Positions 41,862-45,563 of a DNA stretch of 45,563 bases are shown here, one piece after another; the stretch's first letter is position 1, and each line of letters starts with the position of its first letter. Location of the stretch: contig DASXEJ010000302.1 of NCBI GenBank assembly GCA_036490175.1, positions 1 through 45,563 of the forward strand, read 5' to 3'. The notes below the pieces were generated by a model. That model was given only the letters and a program-made list of their open reading frames with translations. It did no database searches and was not told the origin of the DNA. Made by a program: the position numbers and the translations under genes. The stretch comes from Pirellulales bacterium. GTDB lineage: Bacteria; Planctomycetota; Planctomycetia; Pirellulales; JACPPG01.

Positions 41862-44800
41862 ATGCTCGCCTGGCTAATCGACTGGTCCCTGAGGCGGCGC
41901 TATGTCGTATTGGCCTGCGCCTTGGGCGTGGCCCTGGCAGGGATTCTTTCGCTGCGAAGGCTCAATATCGATGCCTTTCCGGATACGACGCCCGTTCAGG
42001 TGCAGATCAACACCGTGGCGCCAGCGCTCGTGCCAGAAGAGGTCGAACGGCAGATCACTTATCCGATCGAATTGGCGATCAGCGGAATGCCGGGCTTGGA
42101 ACAGCTTCGTTCTGTTTCGCAATTTGGTCTCTCGCAAGTCGTGGTCACGTTCGTCGATGGCACCGATATTTATTTCGCCCGCCAATTGATCAACGAGCGA
42201 CTGGGCACCGTCGAGATCTCTGTCGGCATCGATCGGCCGCAGATGGGTCCTGTCTCGACGGGCTTGGGAGAGGTGCTGCAATACATGCTGGTGAGCGAAG
42301 GCAAGGACCTCGCCGAGTTGCGCACCATGCACGACTGGGTCGTGAAGCCAGCCTTACGCCCGGTGCCAGGCACAGCAGAGATCAATTCCTGGGGTGGCTT
42401 CAAGAAGCAGTATCAAGTGCGCATCGATCCTACGCGCCTGATCAAACATGACCTGGCTTGGGAAGCGGTCATGGAGGCCGTGCGCAAGAACAACCTCAAT
42501 GTCGGCGGTGGCAGCATCAACCGTTCGGGCGACATGCTGCTCGTACACGGTGTTGGCCGCACGAATACCATCGAACAGATAGAAGACATCGTGGTTACCG
42601 CCCGGGCCGGCATCCCCATTCGCGTTCGGGATGTGGCCGATGTCGCTATTGGCCATGAAATCCGGCGCGGAGTCGTCACGGCCAACGGCCAGGGAGAGGT
42701 GGTGCTGGGTCTAGGCTTCATGCTGATGGGAGAAAACAGCTACGCCGTTACTACTCGCCTTGCCGACAAGCTTTCGGAGGTCAAAAAGGACCTTCCGGCC
42801 GGCGCGCGACTGCAGACCGTTTACGATCGCACCGAGCTGGTCGATCACGTAATCGATACCGTCCGGCGCAACTTGCTGGACGGGGGCCTGCTGGTGATCA
42901 TTATTTTGTTTGTTTTCTTGGGCGACCTGCGGGCCGGACTGATCGTGGCCTTGGCAATTCCCATGGCCATGCTGTTCGGTTTCTGTGGCATGCTGCAAGC
43001 GGGAGTGGCTGGCACGCTGTTGAGCCTGGGGGCGATCGATTTCGGAATTGTCGTCGATAGCTCGGTGGTCGTGGTGGAAAACATCGTCAAGCGGCTCGGC
43101 CATCATGGCTCTGCCCGCGGGCTTGAGCGGCTGCGCATCATTCGCGATGCAGCTATCGAAGTTCGCACGCCCACCGTATTTGGCCAGCTGATCATCATGA
43201 TCGTCTATCTGCCGATCCTTACGTTGCAAGGCGTGGAAGGCAAGATGTTCCGACCAATGGCGCTGACGGTGATGTTCGTTTTGACGGGATCGCTGATCTT
43301 GTCGCTCACGCTGATGCCCGTAGTCGCCAGCCTGGTGCTACCGACGCATATCGAGGAACGAGACTCGCTGCCGGTTCGCTGGGCACGTGCGCTGTACGCA
43401 CCTGTGCTCAGGCTTTGCCTGAACTTTCGCTACATGGTGCTGGCCGTTGCGGGCGGGGGATTGATTCTGGCCGCCACGCTGGCTTTGTCGTTTGGGTCCG
43501 AGTTCGTGCCAAGGCTATCCGAGGGAGCCATCGTCATTGGCATCATCCGCCCCCCCGGCACTAGCCTGGAAGAATCAATCCGTGTAAATACGCGGATCGA
43601 GCAGATGTTGCTCGATTTGTTTCCGGACGAGGTTTCGCACGTGTGGAGCAGAGTCGGCGCGCCCGAAGTTGCCACGGATGCCAGCGGCGTTGAAGCCACC
43701 GACCTGTTCATTTCTTTAAAACCCCGCGAACGCTGGCGGCGGGCACAAACTCAGGATGAACTCGTCGCGCTGATGGAACGCGAGGTTGCTGACATACCGG
43801 GGCAGATCAATTGGTTCACGCAGCCGATCGAACAGCGTATTAACGAAATGATTTCCGGCGTACGATCGGACGTTGCCGTGAAGCTATTTGGCGATGACTT
43901 CGACACGCTCGTAAAATACGCCCACGAGTTGGAAGGAGTGCTGCGCGGCGTGCGCGGCTGTGTGGATCTGGCCACGGAACAAATTGCGGGACAGCCAGTC
44001 TTACAGATTCGCATTCTGCAGGATCAAATTGCTCGCTATGGCGTGTCGTCGCGCTTTGTGCTCGACATCGTCGAATCCGTCGGCGGTATCGAACTCGGGG
44101 ATGTGGTCGAAGGGCAGTTGCGATTTCCGCTTACCGCGCGATTGCCCGAGGAATTGCGCTCGAAGCCGGAAGCGATCGCCGATATCTTAATTTCAACCCC
44201 TGAGGGTGAGCGAATTCCCCTCTCCCGATTGGCCGAGGTCCGCCTGATCGAGGGCCCCAAGACCATCTCGCGCGAATGGAGCAAGCGTCGCATCACGGTG
44301 CAGTGCAACGTGCGTGGCCGTGATGTGGGAAGCTTTGTCGCCGAAGCCCAGGCACAAATCGGTGCCCAAGTCCAATTGCCCGACGGCTATCGCATAGACT
44401 GGGGCGGGCAGTTTGAAAATCTACAACGTGCTAAAACACGCCTGACGATTGTGGTTCCGTTGGCACTGGCCATGATCGTGGTGCTGCTGTTTTTCACGTA
44501 TCACAACGTGACAGATACAGCGATTGTTTTCGCCAGCGTCCCGTTCGCGTGCATCGGTGGAATCGCTGCCTTGGCGCTGCGCGAGATGCCGCTGTCGATC
44601 TCGGCCGCGATCGGTTTTATAACGCTGTCCGGCGTGTCGGTTCTGAATAGCATGGTGCTCGTGTCGGCGCTGCGTCAATTGCTCACGGACGGAATGCCCG
44701 TTACCGAAGCAATTCCGCAGGCGGCGCTCTCGTGCCTGCGCACGATTATTATGACGGCGCTCGTGGCCAGCGTCGGCTTTATCCCCATGGCCACCAGCGT

Positions 44801-44945
44801 GGGTACGGGCGCCGAAGTACAACGTCCGCTGGCCACGGTCGTGATCGGTGGTGTCATTTCCAGCACGCTAATGACACTGGTCGTGCTGCCGGCGATCTAC
44901 CTGGTCGTCGGTTCGCGCGGCAAGGTTGTTGCGTCGGGGAATTGA
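41862..44945 (+). CDS. czcA: heavy-metal RND efflux pump, CzcA family
   Basis: 1027 residues from the ATG at 41862, preceded five bases upstream by GGGAGG. Proton-driven inner-membrane pump of the HME-RND type. It has 12 expected membrane helices and two large periplasmic loops. The TM4 motif IDFGIVVDSSVVVVEN keeps Asp393, Asp399 and Glu406, the charged residues of the divalent-cation (Zn/Co/Ni/Cd) subgroup; copper/silver pumps of the CusA type have a different motif there. Other family marks: NIDAFPDTTPVQVQINT, the loop motif SEFVPRLSEGAI-like (GSEFVPRLSEGAIVIGII), and the C-terminal GFIPMATSVGTGAEVQRPLA. The substrate is inferred as divalent metal. The last 49 bases overlap the convergent transporter gene. 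Confidence 0.92.
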   Translation: MLAWLIDWSLRRRYVVLACALGVALAGILSLRRLNIDAFPDTTPVQVQINTVAPALVPEEVERQITYPIELAISGMPGLEQLRSVSQFGLSQVVVTFVDGTDIYFARQLINERLGTVEISVGIDRPQMGPVSTGLGEVLQYMLVSEGKDLAELRTMHDWVVKPALRPVPGTAEINSWGGFKKQYQVRIDPTRLIKHDLAWEAVMEAVRKNNLNVGGGSINRSGDMLLVHGVGRTNTIEQIEDIVVTARAGIPIRVRDVADVAIGHEIRRGVVTANGQGEVVLGLGFMLMGENSYAVTTRLADKLSEVKKDLPAGARLQTVYDRTELVDHVIDTVRRNLLDGGLLVIIILFVFLGDLRAGLIVALAIPMAMLFGFCGMLQAGVAGTLLSLGAIDFGIVVDSSVVVVENIVKRLGHHGSARGLERLRIIRDAAIEVRTPTVFGQLIIMIVYLPILTLQGVEGKMFRPMALTVMFVLTGSLILSLTLMPVVASLVLPTHIEERDSLPVRWARALYAPVLRLCLNFRYMVLAVAGGGLILAATLALSFGSEFVPRLSEGAIVIGIIRPPGTSLEESIRVNTRIEQMLLDLFPDEVSHVWSRVGAPEVATDASGVEATDLFISLKPRERWRRAQTQDELVALMEREVADIPGQINWFTQPIEQRINEMISGVRSDVAVKLFGDDFDTLVKYAHELEGVLRGVRGCVDLATEQIAGQPVLQIRILQDQIARYGVSSRFVLDIVESVGGIELGDVVEGQLRFPLTARLPEELRSKPEAIADILISTPEGERIPLSRLAEVRLIEGPKTISREWSKRRITVQCNVRGRDVGSFVAEAQAQIGAQVQLPDGYRIDWGGQFENLQRAKTRLTIVVPLALAMIVVLLFFTYHNVTDTAIVFASVPFACIGGIAALALREMPLSISAAIGFITLSGVSVLNSMVLVSALRQLLTDGMPVTEAIPQAALSCLRTIIMTALVASVGFIPMATSVGTGAEVQRPLATVVIGGVISSTLMTLVVLPAIYLVVGSRGKVVASGN

Positions 44946-45563
44946 AGTGGCGGCGCGGCAACAGCTTGCTCGTCGTCGGCTTCACCCGTGAGCGGCCTAT
45001 CGCCGCGCGATGTTACGCTTATCTTTCGACCCCGGTCCACCACGGCCAGGCCCAGGATGGTGAACGTCACTCCCAGAGCCAGGCTGGCAGTCACGCGCTC
45101 ACCAAAAATGGCTACTCCGGCCAACGCGGCCACGGCCGATTGCGAAGCACTGACGGCGTTCACCTGCACGATCGAGACCAACTGCAACGCCTTGGTTAAC
45201 GTAAAGAAACCAACGGCGTTGAAGGTTCCGGCAATGAACATCACACCGATATCGCCGAGGGCCGTCTCGTCGAGCCCCGTCCATCCGACACGTGCCACGC
45301 TCGCCAACCCCAAACTGATTACCCCCATGCTGCTTACGGTTGCCAGCACGACAGGCATCTGCATCGAGCCGGTCACCAGGCGTCGGATCGTGACGTTGAG
45401 CACCGAGTAAGCCACACCCGAGAAACAGGCGGCGCCGAGCGCGAGCGTGATGGGCGCTGTTGCTTCGGCGATTTCCGCAACCTTGGGCGCCCGCTCGGCT
45501 CCAAAACTCAGGATGGCGATCGCCGTGATTAATAGTGCAATGGCTATCGCGGAGCGTGGTGTT
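44897..45563 (-). CDS. EamA/DMT-family transporter (5' end outside window)
   Basis: The frame stays open from 44897 to the window edge (about 221 codons seen), so the gene's 5' end lies beyond 45563. Visible helices: IAIALLITAIAILSF at the edge, then APITLALGAACFSGVAYSVL, MPVVLATVSSMGVISLGLA, IGVMFIAGTFNAVGFFTLTK, VNAVSASQSAVAALAGVAIF followed by GERVT, and LALGVTFTILGLAVVDRG. The order and the final GERxT motif fit the second EamA repeat of drug/metabolite transporters. A hydrophilic tail of about 45 residues follows. The substrate is unknown. The stop lies inside the end of the pump gene, a tail-to-tail overlap of 49 bases. Confidence 0.82.
   Translation of the reverse strand, partial: TPRSAIAIALLITAIAILSFGAERAPKVAEIAEATAPITLALGAACFSGVAYSVLNVTIRRLVTGSMQMPVVLATVSSMGVISLGLASVARVGWTGLDETALGDIGVMFIAGTFNAVGFFTLTKALQLVSIVQVNAVSASQSAVAALAGVAIFGERVTASLALGVTFTILGLAVVDRGRKISVTSRGDRPLTGEADDEQAVAAPPLQFPDATTLPREPTTR

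Noticed and set aside
1..45563. CRISPR array
   Set aside because: No regularly spaced identical repeats and no Cas-like genes were seen.

Overview
The window looks like a chromosomal segment of a planctomycete, probably of the Pirellulales type. The reasons are the mix of gene families (paired GspE/PilB ATPases with giant DxDxDG-rich pseudopilins, a Ser/Thr kinase next to FHA and ECF-sigma genes, secreted and coiled-coil proteins of lineage-restricted appearance), moderately high GC, and many genes with weak or no Shine-Dalgarno. This assignment is inference from gene content; no rRNA or tRNA gene was seen.

Layout. 214-3775: quinolinate synthase (nadA, minus), a NarL/LuxR-type response regulator (minus) and a divergent secreted protein of unknown function. 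4178-23794: a long plus-strand type IV pilus / type II secretion-like locus: PilB/GspE-like ATPase 1, PilT, PilB/GspE-like ATPase 2, PilC/GspF, two GspG-like pseudopilins, one GspH/FimT-like, one GspI/PilV-like, and a 2241-residue GspK/PilX-like protein. A GspJ/PilW-like pseudopilin (24012-26168) faces it on the minus strand behind its own well-formed promoter. The assembly ATPases, platform protein and one of each pseudopilin class are present; a secretin, PilM/N/O-type proteins and a prepilin peptidase are not. An unusually structured 0.4-kb spacer lies between ATPase 1 and pilT, and one pseudopilin carries an 11-C homopolymer in frame.

26349-31971: a phage-derived or mobile accessory segment. 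It holds a sigma-region-4-like regulator, several very small ORFs, a probable frameshifted gene, a protein joining an N-terminal helical domain to an IS1595-type zinc ribbon, a small protein translationally coupled to a terminase large subunit, and the terminase itself. No portal, capsid, tail or integrase gene follows; ordinary chromosomal genes resume at once. It reads as a packaging module without a virion.

32009-39806 (all minus): a signalling cluster with a TPR/FHA protein, membrane Ser/Thr kinase, membrane protein, ECF-type sigma factor and a small Cys-containing protein that could be its anti-sigma factor, plus a membrane-anchored coiled-coil protein upstream. 40334-44945: an HME-RND metal efflux pair (CzcB-like adaptor, CzcA-like pump) behind a clear sigma-70-type promoter. 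44897-45563: a 5'-truncated EamA/DMT transporter that overlaps the end of the pump gene tail to tail.
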